Below, piece by piece: positions 24,001 to 36,558 of a DNA stretch of 64,000 bases (within the stretch, counting starts at the first letter, position 1; each line of letters opens with the position of its first letter). The notes under the pieces were generated by a model. It was not told the DNA's origin, made no database searches, and was given only the letters and a program-made list of their open reading frames with translations. The DNA comes from Lathyrus oleraceus (taxonomy: Eukaryota > Streptophyta > Magnoliopsida > Fabales > Fabaceae). The DNA lies in contig NC_066584.1 in NCBI RefSeq assembly GCF_024323335.1, positions 272,529,618-272,593,617 of the forward strand, given 5' to 3'. The position numbers and the translations under genes were made by a program.

Positions 24001-24330
24001 GATGATAATGATAAGGTACGTTTATAGAAAAAGATGATGAAAAGAAGATGAATAAAGGAAATAATGAGGGAGAAAATTATAATATAACTAAGTATCCAAA
24101 GAATATGCTTGCAAATAATTTACCTTACTTGAAATCTCTAACAAAAAAGTAGAAGGAACGACAGCTAATGAGGTTCCAATATATATTTAAAAGCTTTAAC
24201 ATATCAGGATTGAGACTATCTTCTACCTTTGAAAATGAGAATTCGAAGAACCCTTTACCAAGGGAAATAAGGTCTCATTTACCAATTAATTTGACAAGAC
24301 ATCAAATTTCAGGTGGATTGTTTTCCTTGG
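24000..24330 (+). pseudogene. Possible gypsy gag remnant
   Basis: The + strand gives NLPYLKSLTKK, a stop, then KERQLMRFQYIFKSFNISG, preceded by a lysine/glutamate-rich stretch. This loosely resembles the PYPQRLxKKxxxxQFxKFxxxFKxLxIN block of plant gypsy Gag. The similarity is weak and interrupted, and I give it as a possibility only. Confidence 0.3.
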
Positions 24331-24384
24331 CCATATAATTCAACCGTGAAGGTTATGTTTGTTGAGAAATAAGTGTGAGTTGTG

Positions 24385-24600
24385 TTGAGAAACAAATGTG
24401 AGTTCTAAGTCCCACATTATTTAGAAAAGTGGAGGTTAAACACTTTATAAGTACGAGAATCCATACACCTATCACCTTAAGGTTTTGGGTGAATATCTGG
24501 TATATCTCTCACTTGTTTGGGTGAGTCTTTGACCTTTAGATGTGTGTTTGATCCAATGTGAATACTTCCCCCTTATGATGACTCATCAATATTTGTAATT
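24385..24600 (+). repeat. LTR-like fragment with an AGTCCCACAT motif
   Basis: GTTCTAAGTCCCACATTATTTAGAAAAGTGGAGG... with a TTTATAAG box, then a CACCTATCACCTTAAGGTTTTGGGTG segment, is a phrase I associate with plant LTR/TRIM promoters. Ends and orientation are uncertain. Confidence 0.35.
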
Positions 24601-25854
<1,254 letters not shown>

Positions 25855-26205
25855 CGTAAGTACTACGTTGACTATGATACTCCCACATTCTTGCAATTTA
25901 TATACACTAAAACAATTCGATTACATAAATAAAATAATATTTTTACAAAATTAATGTTAGTTTTTTTTTATCACTATAAATACAAAAACATTAATCTTTG
26001 ACTTAGAAGTGATACATGTAGATAATTAATAATACAAATTTATTATTATAAATAATATATTTTATAATAAATCTTAATCAATAAAAAATCGAAGTTATAA
26101 ACTTTAGACGACTGCGTTTTAAGTTTTTTTTAATACCATATATTTTCTCGTTGATATAAATAATCGAGAAAAAAATTAATTAAGATACATATTTTGAATC
26201 TCCAC

Positions 26206-26354
<149 letters not shown>

Positions 26355-26683
26355 GACACTATTTTTATTTATTTAAAGATTAAATTATTTATTCTTTCGA
26401 TAAAGATTATTTAATTTTGTCTATAAAATATTAATTCATTCAATTTTGTCCTAACATAAATTATTTGTTGTTGCTTAAAACTCGTAAATATAATTATCCG
26501 TGATGGATTGCAAGACATAATTTTTTTAGAAAATTTTAATCAATTAGATTTTTTTTAAGGTTGTGTGTTGCTGTTTTTGTTACATTCATGCATTGGAGAA
26601 AATAATTTCATCAATTTTATACGATTATTTTTTCTTCTCTAGCCATCAATATCATAGAATGATGTTGTTGTTAATTCCACCTA

Positions 26684-27020
26684 AGGGTGACAAATGGGCA
26701 TGTCGGCCCGTTCAGACCCGCTCCGCAAAAGACTGCAAAAAAATGGGACGAAGCAGGGCGAACATAGTTGAGGATGCGAGTCTAAACCTACGCCCTCCCT
26801 GTAAAAAAGTGAGGGGGGAGGGGGAAGGTTGTGGATACCGCACCTTTTAAGCCTAAAGTCGCAAAAATTTAAGTAAATGTACGCGCCCGCAAAAGTCTGC
26901 GAAGAAAGCGGGGCGCGACAGACACATTAGAGGGTGATAGCCTAAACCCTTAGGTCGTCCCGCACTAAAGTGAGGGCAAAACGAACATGCCCAAAGGGTC
27001 GAACCCATTTTTCCACCCCA
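26684..27020. mobile_element. Small DNA-transposon-like element (MITE), 337 bp
   Basis: The segment is bounded by an 11-bp direct repeat AATTCCACCTA (26673-26683 and 27021-27031), as expected of a target duplication. Its ends are imperfect inverted repeats: GGGTGACAAATGGG on the left, and GGGTGGAAAAATGGG as the reverse complement on the right. It is markedly GC-richer than its surroundings. The interior has two related halves, each with a CTAAACC...AGTGAGGG block. A 9-11 bp duplication is typical of Mutator-like elements, 8 bp of hAT; the family is not certain. The open frames inside (26563-26850 plus, 27074-26853 minus) are not genes. Confidence 0.7.
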
Positions 27021-27031
27021 AATTCCACCTA

Positions 27032-28550
27032 TTGTAATCCATGATATTTCGAAATAATTTCTCGATGTTGTCATCCAAGAATTTTTTTTAATAATTTAAT
27101 TATTTTCTTGATTGACAATAGTTAAAAACTTATTCGTAATCATACTAGAAAGATAATTCAATTGAAAAAGAAAATGATAAATGGTAAGAAGGTATAAGTA
27201 ATATTTCTTACAGTTCGCCATTTTTTTTTGGGGTCTATAATATATTTTCTCGAGTGGGCTGAAAACCGCGGGATATAATTCTTATTTTTTTTTAATTTTT
27301 TTTTAAAATAACACATTACCTTGGTGTTCGGAAAAATTTGAGGAGAAAAGTCTTTATTTATTTTTTATTTTAAAAAAATAACATATTTTTGATATTCATA
27401 AAAATTCGAGAGGAAAAGTAACACAGTTTTGTCTATAAAAAGTTTATGCCATCAATTTATAAAGTAACAATCCTCAAGACATTGTCAACACATCAATCCA
27501 CAAAAAACATCAAAGGTCTGTATGAAATTCTCATCAGCCAATCAGAATGTCAACGCCACAACTATATATCTTGGATGCTACGTTGTGAAAAATAAACATT
27601 AATAATGAATTCATTTAGATTGAAATAGTAAAACATAAAGACGCGTGGAAATGATATCTAAGATGGATTGCATGATCAGGAAAGAAACATTAATTCAAAG
27701 TTGGTTATCCTTGCATAATCTTTTATCTTGTCACTAATAAATTATTTTCTTTATCTAATCTTCGACAATTTTATATAGAAATAAATGCATACAAACTATT
27801 AAGAATATATTGCATCTGGGTGTGCAACAAAATTGTGCATTTGATATTCACCAAAATTCAAAAGGATGGCGACGAAGAAGATTTTGAGTCTGTCAACAAA
27901 TTTGTACTCCTAGATTTAAACAAAAATATATAAAATAATGAGAATTTGTGTGTTTGTGTATGTGCGCGCGCGTGTATGGTTGTGTGTGCGTGTGTGCGTC
28001 TATCCGTGCGTGCGTGAGTGTGTGAATGTGTGTGTTAAAATACGAAAATATTGTTGTTGGGGATCAAATAAAATCTTTTCCCTCGGTTAGAATCTCAATC
28101 AAGAAAAAAAGTGATATATTTTTCATGACACCCTTCTTTACCTCATCCAACAAACAGAGATAAAAACTCTTTTTTAACTGAGGTAAAATCACTTCCTCAT
28201 AGTAGTAATTTTTAAAAATAAAACTAACTTTAAGATGTTTTTTTTGGTTACAAATATGACAATTATTCTGAGTGTGGTAAAATTTAGTTTGAATCATTGA
28301 TTAAACATGTTGAATTGTGATTATCTGATGAGAAATTTTTCAAATAGAGAGTTAAAACGATGATATTTTATTATTAATATTATTTGATGCTTTATTATAA
28401 ATATTTTTAGTATTATTATTATTTATAAAATATATAAATAAAAAAATAATTTAAAAATTAGTAGAATTTTGAAATTCAATGTTAAAATGTTGTTGAAATT
28501 CTACACTTGTTAAAGTTTTCTAATGTTTGAATGTATAACTATTTTCAACA
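27032..28550. other. AT-rich non-coding DNA
   Basis: No coding similarity seen. It contains poly-T/A runs and an interrupted (GT)n/(GC)n tract at 27946-28036. Confidence 0.55.
27946..28036. repeat. Interrupted (GT)n microsatellite
   Basis: Alternating GT with GC and GTGC interruptions. Confidence 0.9.
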
Positions 28551-29250
28551 ATCTCACCCTTTAAATTATCTTTAAGAGATGAAGTCCAAAAACTACTTAG
28601 TATGTTATCATAGTCAAATTAAGGGTTGTAATTCAAAATTGACCCACAACACAACACCAACTTGCTTTGCTCGCGAGAAGGGAAACAAAGTTCAGTTCAT
28701 GATACCATGGTGGAGTGGACCAACCGCGACACAAGGTTTTGTATCTTAGTTGAATCTCATTAGTGTCACCTAAACGACATGTAGGCGACGAAAGTGTTAC
28801 GTTTGAAATTGTCATTTGTGCATTTGTCTCTGGTGGAAGAGTGAATGATCCATTCTTGGACAATCGGTTGTATAAATATGTTTGTACAACCTCATCCTTT
28901 GAATTATCTTTTGAGATGAGATTCAAAGTTATTTAACATTGTATCAGAGTTGAATTAAGGAGTGCAACCCAAAGTTAACCCACAACATAGTCGAATTAAT
29001 GCTATGAAGTTTAGCTCATGAGATCACGGAGGAGTAAAACAGTCGTGAGACAAAATTCCTTACCTTAGTTAGATTTTGATGATGCCATCTAAACGGTAAG
29101 TAGGTGACGAATGCGTGATGTTTGGAGTTGTCGTTTGTACATTTTCCCAAATGCAAGAATGAGTGATTTGTTCATAAGTTGTCGGTCGTATAAATATTTT
29201 GATCATTCTCGTTATTTAAACTAGTTTTTGAGATAAAATCCAAATCTATC
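28551..29250. repeat. Diverged tandem duplication (~340 and ~314 bp, third partial)
   Basis: Unit 1 (28551-28890) and unit 2 (28891-29204) share the same order of words: an ATCCTTTGAATTATCTTT-like start, GACCCACAACA, ATCTTAGTTG, TCACCTAAACGA, TAGGCGACGAA, TTGTCATTTGT and TTGTATAAATAT. A third start (CATTCTCGTTATTTAAACTAG) follows at 29203. The open frame at 28926-28633 is a by-product. Confidence 0.75.
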
Positions 29251-30272
29251 AAATAATCAATCTTATTTTCCTTCATCTCACGATATTGTCAAATCGATGA
29301 TTGAGTTTATTTTTAAAACTTTTCTCCAATGTATAACTTTAAAATTTTTACAAGTGAAATATATTGATAATATTACAAATTACTTTAGGGAATTGAGTAA
29401 GATATAAACCAAATTTCAAGAATCAATATTCAATAGTTTCCTTGCTCTATGAATTTGAAGTTATTTATCTTATCTCCTTTTCTTTTGCTTTATAATTTGG
29501 AGAAACCATTAATGGTGGGAACTATTGTAAGCAATCCAAAGATAGCCCTTGATATTAACACCATGGATTTCACCATGAAAAAGTCTTGAACTTTTTCTAA
29601 TAAGAGAAAGAGCCTTCTATTATATTATGTCAAATATCCATTGCCAAATTAACACGTAAACCAAATTTAAAAGCAAGCTCATGGACTATTAAGAATTCGT
29701 TATCTATTAAAAACCATTTTTCTTACCCATGATATGAAATGATATTTTTCAATAATAATAATAATAATAAATAAATAAATAAAGTAATAGACTAGTGGTA
29801 GTATTCATTTGAAGAGAGATATAAAATGAGAATTGAATTGATATACAAAATAATTGTAGGGTTCACTTTGAGGAATAGATACATAAATCTACTTTGATAT
29901 CTATATCTCTCATAATATAGCTTGTCACTTTTTCATATATAGTTAAGGATTGAAATCTTGAAGATTTGTCTGAAAGACTCAAATCTCTTATCATCTGGAT
30001 GAATTCATTTTTAATAAAGTTCAATAAAGGTATTATTCTCACATATCTATTTATATATTTTAAAATTTTGAATGAAATAATCAAATAAATTATTTATTCT
30101 TATAAAACTAATAGTAAAATGAATCTTCATAATTCAATAAAGAGAAATACTCTCTCTCTCTCTAGTCACTCCTCATTAGGCATGACACCATGGAATGGAA
30201 TAGCTGAAATTTAACTAATTTTATTTTTTTGTCTTGATAATGGTAAGAAATAACGGATTGAGATCCACTACA
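29251..30272. other. AT-rich non-coding DNA
   Basis: No coding similarity. A short (AAT/AAAT)n tract lies at 29752-29781 and a (CT)n run near 30150. Confidence 0.5.
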
Positions 30273-30374
30273 GTCATGCACTCGTAGCCCTTACATTCGC
30301 GCATTCAAGCGTCGGTAATTATGGTCATGCACTCGTAGCCCTTACATTCGCGCATTGAAGCGTCGGTAATTATC
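30273..30374. repeat. 51-bp tandem duplication
   Basis: GTCATGCACTCGTAGCCC...CGTCGGTAATTAT occurs twice with a 51-bp period. The copies differ at one base (TTCAAGC versus TTGAAGC) plus a junction base. Confidence 0.95.
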
Positions 30375-30649
30375 CGATTAAAATCAAACGATTCTGATTT
30401 AAAGAAGATAGTTTAAAAATTGTTATATAAAATAAGTCTGTTTTTTCTTTAAACCATGCGATCAAGATTGAACAACTAAAAATAGGGGATTCAATTTCAA
30501 AAATGATGAAGTGAACCTCAAATTCGTTCCAAATAAGTTTGAGTTGAGTTCGAGCCCCCTAATCCTTACAATTAAAACATTTTAAAAATAAATTTTTTTT
30601 TCTATAATTCAAAATCTATCATAAAATCAAAATTTATCTTAAATTCTAA

Positions 30650-30960
30650 TCAATATTATTGCTCTGTTGGTTCCGATCGACCATTCTAAAGACACTACAA
30701 TATTTTTGGAATCTTTTCCCCATACAAGAACTATCCTACGTGTGTCACAAGAGACATGAATTTCAAGTGCATCCATTGATTTCTAGCTATTCACGTCTAA
30801 CAAATAGCAAATTATATCTCTACTATATAGACGAGACGTCAATTCATGTAATAAATTTCAAACTCAATTTTAATTTATTCTTCTTCCTCACATACTGACT
30901 TGAGCATCAGAGTGCAAACCTTGTAGATCAGTCTCCTCTCACCGTGCCAGAAGCTTAAAT
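30650..30960 (+). repeat. Possible gypsy LTR remnant
   Basis: ACTGACTTGAGCATCAGAGTGCAAA (30894-30918) is close to the ACTGACTTGAGCGTCGGAGTG signature near the 3' part of many plant gypsy LTRs, with a TATATAGACGAGA box about 70 bp upstream. No boundaries can be placed. Confidence 0.4.
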
Positions 30961-31260
30961 TTGTTATTACTTCCAATCCTCACTCCATTTTTGATTCTAG
31001 GACAAAACAATAACGCAAAAATCTCAAATTATTACACATATAGTTAATATTTTAAATTATCAAAAATTAAACTATTTAAATTTTAAAATAAAATAATAAA
31101 ATACAAATCAATATAAAAGAGACATTTTCGAAGAAGTGGATATTAATGCATATTACCCGTTTCTATTTTTTTTAATCATAGAAAACTCAAACAAAGATCT
31201 AAACTTAATTAAAATGGATTTTTCTATCAAATTCGAAACGAGTTTGAATAATATTGGAAC

Positions 31261-31583
31261 TGATAGAGTAATTAGGGTTTCAAGAAGAAGAAGAGAAAAG
31301 AGAGAATATTATTGAGTAGTGAAGTGATTTCAATGAAGATATATTTTGAGAACTATAATTGTATGCCTATATATATGCAACCAAGGCCCAAACCGAACAC
31401 ATACAATCCAAGCCCAAAATATATTGTAATTCGACTATGTCAAATACATCTAACGTTACAGTTGCATCAACTTGGTTACACAACCTTGTTGGACACAAAC
31501 TAGACTTCCTACTTCGACTAGGTTAGACACTCCTCAGTCAAAAACAACTTTCTACTAAACAATGAATTACAACTTCTAAGACA
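31261..31583 (-). mobile_element. 3' LTR of copia element 4 (323 bp)
   Basis: In the minus sense it runs from TGTCTTAGAAGTTG to ATTACTCTATCA, with TG...CA ends, and is preceded by a purine tract (AATTAAGGGG). It contains a minus-strand TATA-like box (TATATATAGGCATAC, about 31361-31375) and a pyrimidine-rich downstream region. It follows directly on the RNase H end at 31590. Confidence 0.7.
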
Positions 31584-31589
31584 CCCCTT

Positions 31590-31911
31590 AATTCATTCTT
31601 TTGAGACTTCTCATCCTGATGCTTCTCTTTAACTCATCGAACTTGACTTTTTCAGGGGGTTGGTCAGTATGTCAGCTAGTTGCCAATTTATCTTGCAATG
31701 CTCAAGTTCAAGCATTCCTTTGTTAACTCGATACCTAAAAAAATGATACATTCTCTCTATGTGTTTACTTTGACCATGACACATATGATGATTTTCCAGA
31801 TCAATAGCTGACTTGTTATCGACAAACAAATTAATTTTCTTAGATTCCATTATCTTAAGCTCTTTGAGAAGCATCTTTATCCATGTTGTTTGACATGTTG
31901 CATACGATGTA
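31590..31911 (-). pseudogene. pol: Copia RNase H of element 4, cut by element 3
   Basis: The minus strand reads YATCQTTWIKMLLKEL, then LFVDNKSAIDL, then HGQSKHIERMYHFFR and NWQLADILTNPLKK: the RNase H signatures of copia (the DNKSAI Asp motif, the KHI.xxxHFxR block, the LADILTxPL tail). Upstream sequence stops at 31911, where the LTR of element 3 begins, so the gene is interrupted by that insertion. The rest of element 4 should lie beyond the right edge of the window, because element 3 itself continues past it. Confidence 0.85.
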
Positions 31912-32963
31912 TGAAGGTAATGGAAAACAAGAAAGGGAATTTGGATTGGGTTTCTAGAGTGAAAACTTTTGCAACCCAAAATGACAAGGAGAAAACTTAG
32001 AACAAAAATAATGAACACAATTTTTTTATCCCGATTCGCAGTTGATAAATCTACCTCCAGTCCACCCGTAAAGGTGATTTCGCCTTGACATAAGGACTTA
32101 ATCCACTATAACCAAACTTGATTACAATCATAAATACTAACCATCAATGTCTTCTTGAATAATTCTGCCTAACCCCTAGTCACTCAAGAAAATAAAATCA
32201 CAAAGGTTAAGATACAAAGTGTGTTACAAAATGCTTCTAAGAAAGTAGAATACACAAATGAATTAGAAAGAATTTTACACAAAAAAATTCTACGAAGTGT
32301 ATGAACAAAAGTTCCTTGTATGTTTGCTTCTCTTCCTCTCAAAAATATTCATAGTATGCAATGTTCGCGTAAATGATATTCTCTTAGTGTTGGCACTGTT
32401 CCATTCTTCCAAGGCTCTTTTATATAGGTAATAAAAAGATCTATTATAGGGTAGAAATGGAATACATAAATGTATTTGTATCCTTACATAACGGTTTATG
32501 TAAGTGGAAAGAATCAGTGTGTTGGAAATAATATTTGATCTTGTATCATGTACTATTTCCTCATGTAAAACCTTTTTTATTTTATCTTCATTTATTCAGA
32601 AGGCTTCATTTAGAGAGTTGATGAAGCAAACATAGAAGAAGAATTAGAGTCTGTATGAGAGAATCTTCAGAATCTTGGTCTTTAGAGTCTTGATCCAATT
32701 CATCATAATCTTGGTCTTTATAGTCTTGATCCAATTCATCAGAACTTGGTCTTCAGAGTCTGGTGACATAGTTTATCAGAGTTGATTGAGCACAAGACTT
32801 TAGAGCTTGACAAGGTCAGAGGCTTATCTTATCAGAGTCATAAAGATGTGGATGAACAATGTTAAAAAGTGTTGAGTATAGTAGTCCAGAGCTTGATTAT
32901 CTTGTAGAACACATATCTTAGAGTCAAAGTGCACTTGATTCAGAGTCTGATGATGTCACACGT
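31912..32963 (-). repeat. 3' LTR of element 3, outer part
   Basis: It starts TGAAGGTAATGG, then GGATTGGGTTT, a TATCCCGATTCGCAG block, TCCAGTCCACCC and ACTTAATCCACTATAACCAA, all shared with the element 2 LTRs. From 32640 there is a run of variant GTCTTGATCCAATTCATCA / CAGAGTCTG repeats. Confidence 0.8.
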
Positions 32964-35616
32964 TGTCATACCCTAAAATTTACCCTACCATTCGAAATAA
33001 TCACCTAGGTCAATAACCCTAATGTTGATAACTTAAACAACAAGACTTCACCCTTCAAACCAAATGTTCAACCCTTAAATAACAGAACTTTTTATCACAA
33101 AACTCAGTCTAACAACATAGCTCATCTTTCACTTCGAACTACCTTATCGAAATTCACAACTAACCTAACTAACAAATCCATCTCATTCTAACTGATTAAT
33201 TCCACATCTATAGGTCCTAACTAACTTCACTAATCCCTAAGCTTAACAAGGTCATAACATAGAACTGGCTCACACTCGATTCAGATTAACAAAGTTTAAT
33301 CTCGGTTAATCTCAGAACCTTTATAAATCATCCTTTTCACTCATCATATTTTCCGGCCAATCATTGCTCAATCCTCTCAATCACTCTCTTGAATCACCTA
33401 GATTACCCATATTTTCCTCACTCTGAATATCACCATCTCAACAATCCCTCACTAAAACCTCATATTTCACTCTGTATCAATCTCAAACTTCTCTCACACG
33501 AAGAACAATACAATCACAGAGCATCCAAAATTCCTAAAGACTAGGGAATTTGAAGAAGAAGAGATACGGGAGAAGAAAAAGTAGATAAGAGCAAAGAGAT
33601 GGAGGATTCGAGTTACCTGAGATTTCAACATCGTCTTCAGCCTATATCTGCCCCACTAGATCTTTTCAATTTCATCCCACTCTCTCAAATTTTCGTTACC
33701 GGTAGATTGTTTGAAGGTTAAGTACAATTAGCCCTTTGGTATTGGGACGGTTTGAGGAAATGGGGTAATTTAATTTAAGATTCTTCACCCTAGGGTTCTC
33801 GCACATTGTTCCATGATTCGTTTGGTTCTTGAGACATTAGAAGGATCCCAGTCTATATTCATGATTAGTTCTTAATTTTGGTAGGATAAAGGTTGTTGTT
33901 TTCATTTTTAGGGCCTCCTCCACTGAGGACTGCCTCCGACGCGGTGGAGGGAGCAACGGGGCATGAACTGAGTTAGAAGAGAGAGAGAGAGACACGAGTG
34001 TTGTGTTATGATCTTCCTCTACACATTTTCAATATGCATGTTTTGATGCTTTTTACACGTGTGTTGATTGCTCATTAATTTTCCATTTATTGCACATGCG
34101 TTGACTTATCCATTTGATGCACATATCCATTAGTTACACTCATTTACACATGTTGTTGACTCACACCTTACCCCATGGACACATTTTTCTCCTTATCCAC
34201 TACCCATTTCCATTATTGCATGAGTGTGTGCTGCTTCGTTTGGGCCCTTGTATTAGGCTTAAAGCAAAATCAATTGAACGCTGCATGGTCATTACCAACT
34301 GAACCCCTTTTAATTCTTGCTTTTTCTTGATTTTTTGGCATATTTTTTCATGATTAATTATGTTCTAATTTTCCATTCATTTTAATATAGTATTGACATA
34401 TTTTTACCATGAGTATGCGGTTAATTTCACTTAGAACTTTGCTGATTTTAATTCTCATTTGATGAAGATTTCATCCTTTGCATAATTGTTCATAATTTAT
34501 TACCTTTGATTAATTGTCCATATTGATACATTGCCATGTGAATTAATAAAATTCCATTAAACATGTTTCCATTTGATGAACTATTCTCATTTTGTTTTAA
34601 TCCATACTAACTCCATTTGTTTGTGTGACTACATGAACCATTGAGACTTCAAGTTTAATCCAAGCTACTTTCCTATCATCATCATTGATTATTTTTACCT
34701 TGTATTATTTGAGGACACCATGCCACTTGATTGTTTTAGGCATGGTGCTTGGTTTGTAACTTGTATGATTTCCATTCTTATGACTTGTATTGTTTGGTAT
34801 CATCCCCCCATTGTGGGTCACATGTCCCCCTTCCCATGCAAGTGTAATAGATTAAGTTTACATTCTTTTATATCTTTCCATGCATACTAACTACAAAGAT
34901 AAAACCAAACGATAAAAAAGATCTTTTCAAAAGAAAAAAAACACACTTGATCCAACGTCAAGTGTTTTCCGAACAAACTCACACAAAGCAACGCGAGTGT
35001 TTGATCCAACGTCAAGTATCTCATCCACTATATTCCACCTCATTTCTCAATCTCTCACCATTTCACCAATCAAAGACAAAAACCCTTGATTCAACTTCAA
35101 GTGGCCTTTTTCCAATCAAATTCAAAACATAATAAAATATGATTAGGATTGCACACCACGAGCCTTAAGTGGTGGAGAAGGAGTGAGAATGAAGCTTTCC
35201 TACCCTCATTCTGATTATTTTGAACACAAGACGCTTGTCTTGGTTATTTGAGATAGTCGTATCCACTCATAGTCTTTAGTGAAATTAAAATTAAAACAAT
35301 CTCTTTTTCAAAATATAAAAACAACATCAACTCATCAAACTTATTTTTGCACCTTAAGGCATAATTCCGAAAATCCCTTTTTAAGGTAAAAACAACCAAT
35401 ACATGAGCATTTTTTACCATGAACTACGAGGCTCCAATTTCTCACTTCAACAAGTGAGCATACGTAGGCACAAGGACCCAAATCCTTGGCGAGCACACTA
35501 ATAAAAAATTCACTTCCACTTCGTAAACCTTTAGCAAATAAGCATTAAGGTAATAACACTCATTCAAGCGAAATATAATCTAGATGCTTCTCATCGAGTA
35601 CGACGGATGTGAGAGG
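32964..35616 (+). mobile_element. Ty3/gypsy LTR fragment inside the element 3 LTR
   Basis: It begins TGTCATACCCTAAAATTT, the start typical of large legume Ogre/Tat gypsy LTRs. Toward its right end it carries ATGAACTACGAGGCTC, ATACGTAGGCACAAGG, CCTTGGCGAGCACA and GAGTACGACGGATGTGAG, phrases I know from the same LTR class. The right end falls in the middle of the last phrase, so this is a truncated LTR, and no target duplication is seen. No coding sequence was found. It includes a (GA)n run at about 33978-33992. The boundaries follow from where element 3 LTR similarity stops and resumes. Confidence 0.65.
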
Positions 35617-35697
35617 TACAAAATTATTCTCTATTAATATATGTATTATTATCATCAAAACTTAAGGCCTGATGCAGAATAAAATCTTCTTCTTACA
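35617..35697 (-). repeat. 3' LTR of element 3, inner end
   Basis: ACAAAATTATTCTC...TTATTATCATCAAAACTTAAGG...TCTTACA matches the corresponding end of the element 2 LTR. In minus sense this is the LTR start (TGTAAGAAG). Confidence 0.8.
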
Positions 35698-35722
35698 ATC
35701 TCCCCCTTTTTGATGATGACAA
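35698..35722 (-). other. Polypurine tract and inverted-repeat arm of element 3
   Basis: The minus strand reads TTGTCATCATCAAAA followed by AGGGGGAGAT and then the LTR start. The arm at 35708-35722 pairs (13/15) with 35646-35660 inside the LTR. Confidence 0.85.
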
Positions 35723-36558
35723 AACCATATATTTTGATGAACAAATTTTACTTTGTTTAATCACATAAAAACATCAAAGTGAGGTTTGTAAGCTCCCCTT
35801 GAGTTTTATAATATTAAAAATATTTCTCAACTTAAATCCTCAGAGTTAGGTTTGCAAGCTCCCCCTGAGTTTAAGACTCAAAATAATTTTAATACATAAA
35901 ACATTTCAATCAACATGAAAGTAATAACTTCCCTGCACGAGAAATCCTGGTTGAAGTTTCTTCTGATTTGAACTTCCTTGGATTCATGTATCAGAAAGTC
36001 TGGTTATCAAGAATCTTTCTTGTATCATAGTCTGGTTATACTTTTATGCTTGGTTTAGTCAAATCGTGTTGAAGCATATTCCTTGTATCAGAGCTTGGTT
36101 AGAAATTCTTGACTCATTGTATCAGAGCCTGATTGGAAACTGGCTTGTATGAAAGCTTGGTTCAAAACCATATCTCAGTTTCTTCTTTCTAGATAGCATG
36201 GTTAATTGTGAAGCTAAAATCAAGATGGTATGGTTAACTAAACTTCTAAGTAGCTTGGTTAACTGAAGAGGGTTTTCTTAGTGACATTGGTGAACTTTAT
36301 CAAAGTTCATAAATTAGTTAATAGATTCAAATGTCAGAAATAATTAAATATCAGAGTCAGAGTTAGATGTTTGGGATTTAGAAGGGATATAAATACTTGA
36401 AAATCGTATTTACTTTTCTCCCTTTTGTCATCAATAAAAAAGATAAAGATAAAGATAAAATGGACAGAGGAAAATTCATTTAACTTAAAAAGATAAAGAT
36501 ATAAAAATAGAAATAGAAATTAAAATAGAAGAAAGAAACATTTTAAAAAAATTGGTTT

